From Riptortus pedestris (Eukaryota; Arthropoda; Insecta; Hemiptera; Alydidae), in contig CM032229.1 in assembly GCA_019009955.1 (NCBI GenBank), forward strand, positions 1,893,501 through 1,957,500: DNA of 64,000 nucleotides, read 5' to 3'. Position numbers and translations under genes: made by a program. Positions 46,712 through 58,461 of the stretch are shown here, piece after piece (position 1 is the first letter of the stretch; every line of letters begins with the position of its first letter). A model generated the notes under the pieces. It did not search any database. It had not been told where the DNA came from and saw nothing but the letters and a program-made list of their open reading frames with translations.

Positions 46712-47288
46712 CTTATTTAGGAATTTATTTATAAAATTTAACTTGTATATTCAAATATTTCATACATATATATATAGACTTGCAGTTTGGTTTGATCGTT
46801 GAACTTGATATTTAAACGTTTTATCAAAGATCAATTTTTTTTGTATTCAAAGATCAGTTTTTTTGTATTCTAATATCATATTTTTTTTTTGATTATTTTT
46901 TTTATTAGGGAAATTACATTCGGCAATTAAAAGCATTTGGTAATGTGATAGTGGTATATGACAATCGTCCTTGACAGTAGCCACACCCCTTCACCACAAT
47001 GAGAGGAGCAGCCTCTCCCTGGCCGGCAAGGAAGTCAACAGCTAAGGAGGAATAAATATAATAATAGTCAAAACCGACCAGTTTACTGACAAAAATTATT
47101 TTTAAAAAATATACTCGAGAAATCCATAAATTAATGAAGGAAGTGATTCCGTGATAGTTCACATACCCCAGAAGTGAATATGGCTGGTGGTCATTGAGGG
47201 AGTGACAGCATTACTCCAGTGTCACAGATCAGGAAAACCACAAGTTCACTGTACCCTTCTTTGACCAGCTCTTCGTGGTAGATTTAAC

Positions 47289-47291
47289 ACA

Positions 47292-47377
<86 letters not shown>
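47289..47377. repeat. (CA)n(TA)n compound microsatellite
   Basis: The CA run to about 47327 and the TA run to 47377 end directly at the Helitron CTAG. Confidence 0.92.
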
Positions 47378-47378
<1 letters not shown>

Positions 47379-48430
47379 TAGCTCAGATACCCGGCTTCGC
47401 CCGGGAATTCATTTGAGGCTGAATGGTGATGGTATTTTTTAGCAGGCTTTACATTGCACAATATTTTGACATTTACCCGTCCCAGTGTTTAGTATTGATA
47501 CCCGTCTTTCCCGTGGATTTGCTAATAATAGAATTATTTTTTAGATAAGTCTCCACAGTCTTCGATATTTTTATATTTCCCGTCTCTTATACATGTAAAT
47601 ATAGTGAATTTTTATTTCAGGCCTCCCTTATAACCCCCCTCCCGTTCGAACCCAAAAATTTTAATATAACTTATAATCATGGAAGAATTAATGCTAATTG
47701 ACATACCGAGTTTTGTTAAGTTCGGTTCAGGCGTTAGTACCCACTAAAGTTTTAACGTATAACTCATTTATACTTAGGTATACGACAAAAGTGTATATAA
47801 CAAAAATTACTCCAAATAACAAAATAAACAACTTTTGTTATGTTTATATTTGCGGAAAAACCAATAGGAAACGAAATATCGCTATTTTTAATTTCAGGCT
47901 TCCCTTATAACCCCCACTCCTGCCTGTCCATAGACATGTTGGTATGGCTTATTATAATGAAGGCGTTAGTGCTAATACACATATCGAATTTTATTTAGTT
48001 CGGTTGAGTCCCTTGTACGAAATAAAATTTGACTTCCGCTATAGTGTTTAGCGTATAACTCATTTATACTTAGGTATACAACAAAAGTGTATATAACAAA
48101 CGTTACTCTAAATAACAAAATAAACAGCTTATGTTATGTGCATATTTGCCAAAAAACCAATAGGAAACGAAATATCGCTATTATTAATTTCAGGCCTCCC
48201 TTATAACCCCCACTCCTGTTCATCTCAGAGAATTTTAATTTAGCCTAATGTCTAAGTTGGGAGAGTAATATACATACCAAGGTTCATAAAATTCGGTTCA
48301 GCCGTTTATGCATGAAAAGGTAACAAACATACACGAAAGGCACAAAATGCAGATATGGTGTCTATGACATGTGAAACGAAAAGCTATCGTAAAATTTCGC
48401 GAAAAAAATCAATGTACAGACAGAGGTTAC

Positions 48431-48440
<10 letters not shown>
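47378..48440 (-). mobile_element. Helitron family 2 copy, three internal repeats
   Basis: The 3' hairpin and CTAG lie at 47381-47378. Internal repeat marks (CTCCCTTATAACCCCC-like) are at about 47622, 47898 and 48195. The 5' side with ACCTCTGTCTGTACATTGAT (reversed) ends in (TA)n to 48492. It is shorter than the copy at 39590 because the block next to the 3' end is reduced. No coding sequence was seen. Confidence 0.85.

Positions 48441-48492
<52 letters not shown>
48434..48492. repeat. (TA)n microsatellite
   Basis: This TA tract lies at the 5' side of the Helitron copy. Confidence 0.9.
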
Positions 48493-48494
<2 letters not shown>

Positions 48495-48579
48495 CTGTTA
48501 CAGCTGTAGCAAATTTTGTGTAATCGTTCTTTATCAACAATATTAAACCAGATTGCATTTTTTTTAAATTTTCAGCCGC

Positions 48580-48799
48580 GGCTCAGGTTAGCCATGCGAG
48601 TTAAAGCATTGACCTTTATCTCACATGGTAAACCTAGAGTGGTGAGTTCCATTCTTGCCTGGGCAAAGGAAATTATTTAGTGACGAAATTCATTAAATAA
48701 CATCCTAAATCCCACCCTGGCTTGAAAAGGGTGGTGACCTGTAGATAACCCGTCCCAATTAGCCTTAGTTTCAAAAAGTGGAAGTTAATTAATAATAAC
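48580..48799 (+). mobile_element. tRNA-derived SINE with target duplication, inside a HINE-B
   Basis: This is a full copy from GGCTCAGGTTAGCCATGCGA to the AAT tail. It is flanked by 11-bp AATTTTCAGCC at 48567-48577 and 48800-48810. The duplicated site belongs to a HINE-type sequence (TTTTCAGCCTTCAATAAACC) that continues on the right. Confidence 0.9.
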
Positions 48800-49225
48800 A
48801 ATTTTCAGCCTTCAATAAACCCTCCCAACGTTATTGATCGCACTTAGCAAATGTATATTTAGATTCCTAATATTTTTTCAACAGATCTTTGCTACTTGAG
48901 GCACATGCAAATACGCAGTGTGTTGATGCCTTCAAATATGTCTTTATGAGACCATTCTCTCGATATTTAACTCAGTCAACACTAAAGGTGGCATTAGTTA
49001 ATTACTGAATTCGGAAAAGAATAGGGGGGGGGTTAAAGGAGGGAGAATTCATAGATTCAAAATATATCTGATATTGTTAGTGGGAATGAAAACTAATCTT
49101 TTAATATACTGTTGGCCTACATTTGCCGTGAGATACTTTATTTTTCTCAAATATAAAGTGCGTTATTTGTACGTACTTGTGCCAGCACGAGGGAAACTTC
49201 CGTAGTATACGCAGCCCCTGCAAAC
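48800..49225 (+). mobile_element. HINE-B copy, 3' part
   Basis: Body blocks: CAGCCTTCAATAAACCCTCC, GACCATTCTCTCGATATTTA, ATTACTGAATTCGGAAAAG. It ends GCACGAGGGAAACTTCCGTA and ACGCAGCCCCTGC. The final bases are altered. Confidence 0.6.
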
Positions 49226-50328
49226 TCTTCTTCACGAGTCTTAAAACGTTCGTGTTCTCTTAAAATTTGTTGGTATTCGAACAACGACGTCTTCGACATA
49301 CCCTCTTACATGATCACAATATTTCTCAATCAAACGCCAGACAGATTGTCAATGAATTAAGTTGAGGGTTGCTAGTAAGTTTATATTGCACCAAATCATT
49401 CTTTGACTGTGTCTAAGTCTTGATTCAATTGGTAAATGTTTGAGATATTGGATATCGAGAGGCACTGAAAACATTGGTCAGCCTACTGCCAGATGCATAT
49501 TTATGTATTTCCATGTCAATTTGATAGAGATCTAAAAGTGATCATTTTTTAATGTTGTACTGTAAGACATCCCTTTTCTTTATGAACAACGTTTAAATCT
49601 TCATAAATATCGTTATTTGATTTATTTTTTAGTCCAACTCATATTGTGACACGGTTTCCAATCGATTGATTGTGCTGTCTCATATGGAGGGGGCGTTTGG
49701 GAGTAGAAAATTTAATAAATTTATAAAAGGGCGGAAAGGGCAGTGGGGCGAAGGTAATTTATTCACGATTCGGTATATATTGTTGTTTGCAGATTGTATA
49801 TTTAGGAGGAGCATTGTATTTAAGGGTGTATTTTATTAAGAGCTCGGTAGGGAGATATAGGCTGGGCAGGGGAGATAGTGGCGCTGTTGCTGGCGGGAAT
49901 AAATTGGAGATAAATCTGGGAAGATGAGGAATATCAGCGGGAGGGCTGAGAGGGAGGGAGTGTGAGGTGGAGGGGGAAGGCTATCTAGAGATCGCAGGAT
50001 CTTGATTTAATTTGGAGGTGTTGGCTCCTACTATCAAGGGACTGCAGGCCTTCCTTATCAGCTCCAGCCAGCGCCTTATCACTCCTCTCCCAGGCCCTAT
50101 ATTTGAATACCCACCCCGTCTTCGGGGGTTTGTCTTCCCCTATCTTACCCTCCCACTCTTCTCCTTCGGTCACTCTCTGCCTCCATATCCTTACTTATTT
50201 ATATCGCCACTACTTTGTTTAAATCTGCCAATTATACCAAGGCAGGAGTCATCGATAGCACACCTTCACCGACAGCCATAGTTTCGCCTCCTGCTAGTCT
50301 ATATCATATTCAATACACTCAGTACAAT
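49226..50328. other. Less AT-rich intergenic stretch, no gene identified
   Basis: 49660-50200 is G-rich then C-rich and looks like single-copy DNA. Overlapping frames at 49985-50173 (minus) and 50012-50281 (plus) show no known motif. It could hold regulatory sequence or an exon, but nothing decides it. Confidence 0.3.
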
Positions 50329-50330
50329 GG

Positions 50331-50548
50331 GGCTCAGGGGTTAGCAATGAGAGCTAAGGAGTTGGTCTTAATGTCAAATGGAAAACCTAGGGCGGAGAGT
50401 TCGATTCCCGGCTGAGCAGTACGTATTTATTGACGAAATCATTAAGTAAATCATTAGTCCCACCCTAGCTATAAAAGATTAGCAACCTGTTAGGCATCCC
50501 TCTCAATTTACCGCAGTACCACAAAGTGGATTGTAAATAAATAACACT
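50331..50548 (+). mobile_element. tRNA-derived SINE, full length, diverged
   Basis: GGCTCAGGGGTTAGCAATGA, GAGTTGGTCTTAATGTC, B-box GAGTTCGATTCCC, CCCACCCTAGCTATAAAAGA, AAGTGGATTGTAAATAAATA. Confidence 0.85.
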
Positions 50549-50564
50549 TAACGTTTTATGCAGT

Positions 50565-50712
50565 TATCTAAAGGTTACCTCCCCTTTATTAGCCAGAGTG
50601 CAACAAAGGATTTTAGTAATTAGTTAACATGCATTTCTTCCAACTAAGGCTCATTGGGACAGGTTATCTACTGGTTGCCTCCCTTTTCTAGCTAGGGTTG
50701 CCTATAATCACC
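50565..50712 (-). mobile_element. Two SINE 3' fragments in tandem, reversed
   Basis: Reversed, the sequence shows AACCCTAGCTAGAAAAGGGA and CAGTAGATAACCTGTCCCAA, then a second CTCTGGCTAATAAAGGGGAG and TAACCTTTAGATAAC. Confidence 0.65.
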
Positions 50713-50714
50713 TC

Positions 50715-52250
50715 TTGAAAAAATATTGAAGGGTTGCTAGCAAAAACCCACTAGTCAACAAAAAATGAAAAATGAGTTTGAGGTGCCATTATGTAGTGTA
50801 CAGTATTACTCGTATACTGATACAATCGAATTCGTCGAAAAAACCTCTCTTACGACCGTTTCGGGAGATAAAAATACGGCGATTCCGGAGACAACTCACT
50901 AGTCAAGAACGCTTCTACTAAGGTCCTACAACTTGCTGGCTAGCTGGGCCATGCTGGAGCAAGGACTCACTTTGTCTTCACTACCAAACTGACAACAATA
51001 CTAATAGTGATGCATGTGAAGATTTATTCAACATTTTGCTTCATAATTTTTCTAGTAGCAATTATTTATTAAATAAACAAGTAACTCAATATGCCGAATA
51101 CCATTTCTTCCACCTGATCATGTAATCTATATGATATTTGATTTTTAGGTACTTGTTGAATTCATCCAAAAAGTCTATTAGTCCAGAACATTCTTCTTCC
51201 CCATTGAAAGAGGATATATTTGATCATCTGAAAATTAGTATAGATAACACTCCTGATCCCAAGGAGTTTATAAAAAAAAATATCAAAAGTTTACTCCCCC
51301 ATGCAATGAAAATAAACGTTTTATTTTTTTTACAGGTGGGGTTTTTGCTAGCAACCCTTCAATTGGTTTTGATATTTCTGAGCCAATATTGTTAAAACGG
51401 AAATAGACATTAAACAAAAAAATTACCAAATATGCACTTTAAAAGTGTACAATCAAAGTTCTTTTTAAATGTCACATTTTTAAAATTTGTCCCTTCCTTG
51501 AATGAAAATTCCTTTATTGTATATCGCTATAAACACAACTCATTCATCTCTTCATGGAGCTCGCTGCTATGGCAACAGATCCTCCTTCGCTATCTCGTAA
51601 TCATGTGAAAGCTGTAAATTATCAACAATATGTCAATTTGTATATATAAAAGAAAACCTTTTACGCTTTTTATAATAAAAGTTATTTAGCTTATTAAACT
51701 TTATCATTTATCGTTCAATTTGTCGTTACATATTCCATATGATTCATTGTAAATTAAATTAAAACTATTTTAAAAACTGGAGGGAAGAGAACATTTTTGA
51801 AAAATATGACATTTAAAAAAATCTTATTATTTAAAATTCAATAATAACCATAAAACTATCATTTGAGACTTTTCTTATGTCTATTACCATTTTAAATAGT
51901 ATTTTCTAAGAAATATAAAAACCAATTTTTTTCAAGGGGTCATTTTACTCCTTCAAATCGTTTAATAGTTTCGTGTTACGGAAGTTTCAGATTTTTTTTT
52001 TAAATTTTACTGGTTCCCTAACCTCCATTACTAGACTAACAGATATTACTATTTTCATAGATATTTAATGAACTCGTGTATAAATAGACTATACATAGTA
52101 AGTAGTAACGTCAAATATACTCCAAGAGCATTTCTATAAGTATGTGAGCAGGAGTGTGGTGTACTGGAGATGCTACAGGTTGGTCCTGTCTAGAGTCAGC
52201 TGTATGTGCCCAATGCTCAGCCTTCTCAGCACTACCTTAACTCGCCTTTT
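50715..52250. other. Intergenic stretch, unrecognised
   Basis: AT-rich; AGGGTTGCTAGCAAAAACCC occurs near 50730 and is matched in reverse near 51337-51357 (GGTTTTTGCTAGCAACCCTT). These inverted copies about 600 bp apart could be the ends of a small element. No gene was recognised. Confidence 0.35.
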
Positions 52251-52252
52251 AG

Positions 52253-53057
52253 CACATTTCCCTCAAGTCCATGTTCCTTTATAAACTTTTACTTTATCTT
52301 CAATGTTAACCCTGATTTTGCACTTATTAACTTCGATCCGTTAGTAAACCACCACACTTTTACCCATAAGCAATGAGAAGTGTGGTGAAGGTTATGTTAA
52401 ACATTATGTTCGTTTATCTTTCATTAGTTCAGTTGATAAAGGTGGACTGTAGTGACAGCACGTGTGTTCGTTATTTTACATTGTGTCAGGCGTAAACTGA
52501 TAAAGCTGATGTCGATTTCACCAGAGATGTTGAAGGACATTTTGTCCTCGTTATTCCAAATACCAAATATCGCTCTCAACAGATCTTTACTAGATAAGGA
52601 TACTTAAAGATTTTTTTTGTGTAATGACGTTGTTAATAGAAATTTTATTTTTTTGGCTTGAAAATGTTTAATTGAACAATGCTGAACTGGATATTTATCC
52701 TTTTCGCTCAGCGCATTGCATCCGTCGGACCAAGAACAGGGTATGGGGAAGGAGGGTCAGAAGAGGGGATTGGAATTCAAAACAGAACATCTAATTAGAG
52801 CTCCGATCAAAAAATCTTATAGATCCAATCTTGTTGTCTATTGATGGCCTACAATTGTTGTTTCATACATTTTTTCGTAATTGAAATATTAATCGAGTTG
52901 CTCTTACGTACTAGTTTTCGGTTTTGATAGAAACCTCCATTTCTACTCATCTGATTTCCTATAGAAATAGTGAAATACTTTAGGATGAAATCAGTAGCGT
53001 GTCATACTCGCACATCGGAAATCTACTCAGTTTCCACAGCCTGTGCGTGATAGCTTT
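52253..53057 (+). mobile_element. HINE-B copy
   Basis: It runs from TTTTAGCACATTTCCCTCAA to CATCGGAAATCTACTCAGTT, then CCACAGCCTGTGCGTGATAG and CTTTT. The body shares AGATCCAATCTTGTTGTCTA, ATTGATGGCCTACAATTG and GATGAAATCAGTAGCGTGTC with other B copies. Confidence 0.7.
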
Positions 53058-53059
53058 TC

Positions 53060-54365
53060 TTGAGATCAGAAGGCCATCATGATTCAATGAGTCTTTGCCT
53101 TTTATCGGCTGGTTATCACACGTAACATGTGATATTGAAGTCACGTATAGGTTTTGTGGAGTTTTGTCAATAGTATTTCGGGCTGTGACTTATTCTGCTA
53201 GGATGTTCACTGCTGTGCTTTCTGAAATGTCAGGTAGGCACACGGGGAAGAATTTTAGAAAATTCCTTTGAATCGAAACTGTGTATAGAGCCAATCTTCT
53301 AGACGAAATTGAATGTTCCTTAAATGGTGTTTTATACTTATTTTCGCAATCAAAAATATTAATTGATATATTTCGATTTCTTAGATTTCAGCCTTCAGCA
53401 AACCCCCGCTCCTACACATGTCATAGTAACAATAAGCCGTTATATCATGAAACAAATCATTCTACGAATAATTATTAAAAATTACTAGTAGTAGTCCTTT
53501 TTTATACAATATATTGGTTGAAATAAGACATGGAATAGTGTGGATTTTGGGGAGGTTTATTGTGATACAGATCATAAAATATTAGAGAAACAATGTTTTT
53601 TAACTATTTATGGATTATGTACAATTGGTGTTCTCTGAATTATTTCATAACTCCGGTCTAAAACGAGATATCCCTCGCAAGACTTCTTGTTTTCATCCAT
53701 TCGTATCCCCCTTCCCGCCTTCTACTCATCGGGCAGAGTTGAGCAGAAATTAAATAGATTCCTAATAAACTACTTTTTCGATGAATAAATACTAGCTATC
53801 TAATTGAAACTCCACTTACTAAAATGCAGTTGTATTTTCTTGGTTTTACTATATTATAAGTATTATATAGTTGGTATTATATTTATATTATAAGTCATTT
53901 TAAATACTAATTTTGTTTATATTTTAAAGAGGTTTTTTTTTATTGCAATTGATTCAGAAAAAAAAAATAAAGAGGAATTAACATTTATTTCGTTCTTTTA
54001 CTTATTTTTTGTTTCTATAGTTCTCTGACGCGTGAGTTACAATTAGATGTATATAATAATTCAGTATATAGAATATAATGAAATTTTGAATATATGACAT
54101 TGCTGGCGGTTATTTCTTAACAGCCATAACTTCTTCGAACACTGTTTTACGGAATATTTTAAAGTAACTGCCCAAGTAATTGCATTTAAAAATACCACCA
54201 CAGTTACAATTACTAAAAATAACATTTAAAATTGCAATTACTTTAGTTGAAAAATGTAGTTGCCCATTATCAATAACTAACTACATTAGCAGTTGTACAT
54301 TTCAAGTAATGTAGTTATATATAACTCGTAACTTATATTTGTAATTACAATTTTGCCCAACTCTG
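53060..54365. other. AT-rich stretch with a HINE-B scrap
   Basis: 53290-53470 shares TTTCAGCCTTCAGCAAACCC and ACATGTCATAGTAACAATAA with HINE-B. The rest is unrecognised. Confidence 0.4.
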
Positions 54366-54366
54366 T

Positions 54367-54460
54367 CATCGGTTTTCACGTGGTGAGATGAGATTAAAAG
54401 TGTTTTATACCAGCACTTTTGAAATCTAAGCGTACGCAGCCCCTGCGTTAGGGGCTTGTA
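54367..54460 (+). mobile_element. HINE-B 3' end fragment
   Basis: GGTGAGATGAGATTAAAAGT, CAGCACTTTTGAAATCTAAG and the hairpin ACGCAGCCCCTGCGT are present. Confidence 0.65.
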
Positions 54461-54662
54461 TTTATTATATTAACGAATTGATTATATTAACGAATTGATA
54501 GGTGTTCAATCTCTAACCATGATCTAAAGGCCTTGTTGTTGCTACCATTGTGTTTCGTCGGAAACTGCCTCCTTTCATATGACCACACTCACCTCTCAGG
54601 TGTTTGATGTTTTCAAAATAGGATTTCCTTTGTCTCTATGTTCATGCACTCTTATTGTCCAC

Positions 54663-56893
54663 TAGGGTGGGCCGAAAAAAAAATTTTATTTTTTTTTTCT
54701 TAATGCTATACCGAAAAAAAACTTGTCTCTATTATGTGTTATCAAAATACAACAAAGAAAAAAAATATATACCTAACCCCCAGCTAGCGCAACACACTTG
54801 AAATTTCGAAATTTCACTAAAATCATAAGTTTTTGTAATTATTTTTAAAGTATCTTAATAGTTTCATATTGGGCTGCTATAGTGATAGCCCTTTACAGTA
54901 GAGTTTTAAAAATACAATAAATAATTGGAAAAGTATAATTTTATTAATCTGAGGTAGCGCAACGGGCATGGAAATGACGCATTATACAGTCAAGTGCAGG
55001 GGCGATGACTCAGCCACCGGGCCGGGCTTCTCCCACTTATACTACCTCTACCCATAACGCACTACCATTTCATGTTCTTTGGTACTCGGCAGTTTACTTC
55101 TGCAGACGCGTTGTCGCTGTGAGTTGACAGTGCAAATTAAGTTGATAATTTATTGAGTGAAGTTTAAGTTTAAATTCGCGTGCGTGATGGCTGCTGCTAA
55201 GAAAATAACTCGCAGTGATTTTGATTGTCCATTGTTTGGCTGCCCGAGGGAATTGCCTGTGAGTAAGCTTCCAACTTACCAAGATGTCCTTAGGAGCTGT
55301 TTCCACGAACAGTACCTTATAGCATTACTCGTAGAAAGTAACAAGCCTGTTTGTTTCCCTCAAATATCTAATATTGTTGCTCCAAAAGTAAAAGCCCTCT
55401 TTGACAATCATCAATACCAACAGTGACGCCCTACAGAATTGTGCAATTAATAAATTCATACCACAAAAACTACCGTAATCTAATGAAGTCCTTTAAGCGT
55501 GGCAAGGAAAAAGAAAAATACAAACAAAAAATTGAGGAATTCAAGCAAAAGGCTTTATCACTCTTTGATGTATCTGCATGTAAATGTAAAATAGAATACT
55601 CCTGCAACTGCAAAAAGCTCCCGGAGATGTGTGAGTACCTTTTATCAATTTCATGTCAATGTGAAAAAGATAAAAAAATTCCGGTGCATGAACTTAAGTT
55701 TATGTATTTCCAAAGAAATCTTGGACAAGGAAAATTGGAAATTTAGACAAGAAGAAGTCGAAAAAAATTACCAAAAGACTGCAACGTAAAGGAACAAAAA
55801 ATCAGGCTGTCGTCTAAAATTCCATTAGTTTCACATTCGCAGCATTCATGCTCTAAGGATGCAACAAAACCAAGAATAGGTTCAAACGAAAGCTCAATGG
55901 AAGAGGAAGAGCCTGATGGTTCTTAGAAGAATCTGTTGATGGGCTTAGAAGAATCATAAAACCAAGGGCCGTAGCTTTCAATAAAAAGCTAATCCGAACT
56001 TTTAAACCCCCAAAACTCAACTTCCAGGCAAAAGAATATTACGAAATTATTGATTGGACTAGTACTGCTATTTATCCCCCACCATTGTTGCGAAGAGTAT
56101 CTGACGAAGAAATGTGGGCCAAGATTTCAGCTGCCAACACAGCAAAAGATTGGAACTTCCATAAATTCCCGTGTCACACGCAAGCGGTGGAGCGCTGTGT
56201 GAAATTGGTAACTGGAGCCTCTTCAAAACTCGTTGGTGCATAGAACAGAGATGGTTTCATACGAACAACGCTGCTATCAAGAGCTTCAATGCCACGTTTT
56301 TCCAGCAAACAAGATTTCAAACTTACAAATATTTAAAGGGCTATTCTAAGAGAAGCACAATAAAATGTTGAAGTCTGGGAATTGACAATTTGTATTTCAC
56401 GATAAAGTTTGTAATTAATAAACTCATTTGGAAAATGTAAATTGCCTATTTATTTTTTTTATCTACAGGTAATTGTTCCATCAACATTATATTTCTAAAA
56501 AAGCACATGGGTAGTGGGTTTAAAAAATTAGATGCTGCACTGCACTACAGCCGATTAGCACTGGAAAAGTGAACAATTAACTATATTGAAGGCATTTGCG
56601 CTACCTAAAATTAAAAGAAATATATATTTTCAATAACCCATTGTGTTTTTATAACTCTAATATAAATGATTTTCACTATAGCAGTTCAATATCTAGTTGT
56701 TTGGGTACTTTAAAAAAATTTGTAAAATCTTGTGATTTTAATGAAATTTCGAAATTTCAAGTGTGTTGCGCTAGCTGGGGGTTAGGTATATATATTTTTC
56801 CTTTGTTGAATTTTGATAACACATAATAGAGAAAAGTTTTTTTCGGTATAGCATTAAGAAAAAAATATAAATTTTTTTTTCGGCCCACCCTTA
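54663..56893 (+). mobile_element. DNA transposon with ~300-bp terminal inverted repeats
   Basis: The left end TAGGGTGGGCCGAAAAAAAA and the right end, read inwards, TAAGGGTGGGCCGAAAAAAA start inverted repeats. These stay alignable for about 300 bp (54663-54967 and 56592-56893), including CCCCCAGCTAGCGCAACACA and GAAATTTCGAAATTTCA in both. Flanking 8-bp near-duplicates are TTGTCCAC (54655-54662) and TTGTACAC (56894-56901). An 8-bp duplication with TAGGG-type ends would fit hAT-like or P-like superfamilies, but such long repeats are unusual for hAT. Superfamily is left open. The inner gene is broken. Confidence 0.85.
55187..56400 (+). pseudogene. Transposon-encoded protein, broken; family of uncharacterised invertebrate proteins
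   Basis: The frame opens at ATG 55187 (MAAAKKITRSDFDCPLFGCP, then ELPVSKLPTYQDVLRSCF) and stops at 55426. It continues in another frame from 55423 with MKSFKRGKEKEKYKQKIEEF and a cysteine cluster ACKCKIEYSCNCKK to 55746. After further breaks, 56030-56240 reads DWTSTAIYPPPLLRRVSDEE and FPCHTQAVERCVKLVTGAS. From memory of similar sequences this looks like a recurrent family of uncharacterised arthropod proteins; the identification is tentative. No DDE triad can be assigned from what remains. At least two frameshifts and several stops make it non-functional. It lies wholly between the terminal repeats, so it is probably the element's own gene. Confidence 0.65.
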
Positions 56894-57227
56894 TTGTACA
56901 CCACTTAACTTAGTTTGTATGTTACATTTTGTCGTATTGAATTTTTTTAGGCATGAGAATGTGTTGTGTCTGTATGGGCTACTTTCCGTGAAAATTTGTT
57001 GGTTTTGGTATTCTGTGAGTATATGTCCTATGGTCTATTTAATGTTTCAAGTTGAGCAAGTGAGTCTGTCAGTCTTTGTCATTAAGTATGAGTGAGTTAT
57101 TTTGGTGTGGTCGATTCTGAGTCTCGAGAGAACTACTTCTTCTCTCCTTGAGTTTCCAAAGCTTGATGGCCACATGCAAATAGTGTCCTCAATAGTTGGA
57201 AGTTTGATGTCAGTACTAGTTTTTGAT

Positions 57228-57720
57228 CCACATTTCCATTCCTATAAATCTATAATAATCCCTTTTGTGGAGAGACCAACATTCACAGCCTTAAAGCATC
57301 ACACTCCATACAAAAGACTTAGGAAACATTTAGTTATGCGAATTAATTAAATTAATCCTATTCCTTTGGAAGGTTTTGCAAAAGTTATTCTTCTATCGGC
57401 TTCAGCTCTACTCCCATTGTCTTCAGTGCAAAAATCCTTCACTTATGTTTCAAATTCAAATATCAATATTTCCTTGGGTTTATTTATTCTCTACTACTAA
57501 CTTTTGTTGTATATGCATTTATCCTGAGTTCGAAATGTTCTAGGGCACTGCATAGAACTTGTAGCATTCTATTCATCTCTAAATCGGACCTTGCTACCAG
57601 AGTCATCTGCAAATCTGATGCAATGAATAGGTTTACCTTAAGACCGTACACCTTGGGTTCATTCATTTTCGTTACTGCTCTTCAATGAACATATAAAGTG
57701 CCAGAGGGCAGCCTTTAATT
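57228..57720 (-). pseudogene. Reverse transcriptase fragment of a LINE
   Basis: 57666-57484 on the minus strand reads LKVNLFIASDLQMTLVARSD, LEMNRMLQVLCSALEHFELR and INAYTTK. It aligns with FADDIALLAKSQVEINRMLQVL of the copy at 29523-29850, with F-A-D-D decayed to I-A-S-D. Downstream, AKTFQRN and KMFPKSFVWSVML match the same later region of that copy. Confidence 0.75.
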
Positions 57721-57724
57721 AATT

Positions 57725-58390
57725 CTATCATTTATTTGGGTAAGCCAATGTTTTGTCACGTATACAGTAGTAACAAGATAATTAATTACTGAGCAGTTAG
57801 AGAGTAGGTAAGTAGGTTATGACGAACTGAGGGAGTACTTAAGTCGTTGAGAGGAAAATACCTGAGTCCAACCCTCCCACATATGTGCGCCCCCTCCCAC
57901 CCACTCTCGACTGTTTTTACATATATTGGAACAGAAGGAAGGGTCCGACTCTTTGAAAAACTGAACCAATTCAGCAAATCCAGATTCATAACTCCGCCAC
58001 GCAAGTACTGTGTAATTGGCGGTTTTCATAAGGTGTCTAAAATTCAGGGAATACATCTCCATAGGGGGGGGGGCTTACTGAAGGCTGACAACTAAATATG
58101 CCAATATCTCAGTTAATATTGAAGACGGAGAGAAATATTGAAATATAATATATAATATAATGAATATGGTGCTACGATCAGTGGTATCTTATGCTCTTTC
58201 GATGAATATGCTTTGTTGAAAAATATTTCCCGTTCTTCCTTTTATTCCATGAATGAATTTAATATTTATGATTCCGATTCTTTCAGAATTTCTCCGATAT
58301 TATGAGTCAGATAGAAAAATTTCTTACAATCAAATTTGTTGCTAATTTATTTTATAATAAAGTTTAATGGTTTAAAATATATGCCTATAA
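57725..58390. other. Intergenic stretch with a weak HINE scrap
   Basis: 58080-58330 has GCCAATATCTCAGTTAATAT and TCTCCGATATTATGAGTCAG, echoing HINE body blocks, but no ends are present. The overlapping frames around 57786-58095 are not credible genes. Confidence 0.35.
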
Positions 58391-58395
58391 ATTTA

Positions 58396-58399
<4 letters not shown>

Positions 58400-58458
<59 letters not shown>
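58400..58458. repeat. (TA)n microsatellite
   Basis: This TA tract has no recognised element at either end. Confidence 0.9.

Positions 58459-58459
<1 letters not shown>

Positions 58460-58461
<2 letters not shown>

Larger units (their letters stand above)
54470..57225 (-). pseudogene. LINE C-terminal fragment split by a DNA transposon
   Basis: On the minus strand, 57140-57050 reads EEVVLSRLRIDHTKITHSYL and then TIGHILTE. That is the R-L-R-I-G-H-T-R-L-T-H-x-x-L plus H-I-L-x-E tail of Jockey/I-group LINEs. The sequence stops at 56902 where a DNA transposon begins and resumes at 54654-54470 on its far side, with an 8-bp duplication at the junctions. Stops are frequent. It is related to the fragment at 34250-34560. 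Confidence 0.72.

Noticed and set aside
50012..50281. Proline-rich 89-codon frame as a gene
   Set aside because: It overlaps a frame on the other strand, has no motif and no splice context.
57786..58095. Three overlapping frames as a gene
   Set aside because: They overlap on opposite strands in DNA with HINE scraps and a G-run; no motif was seen.
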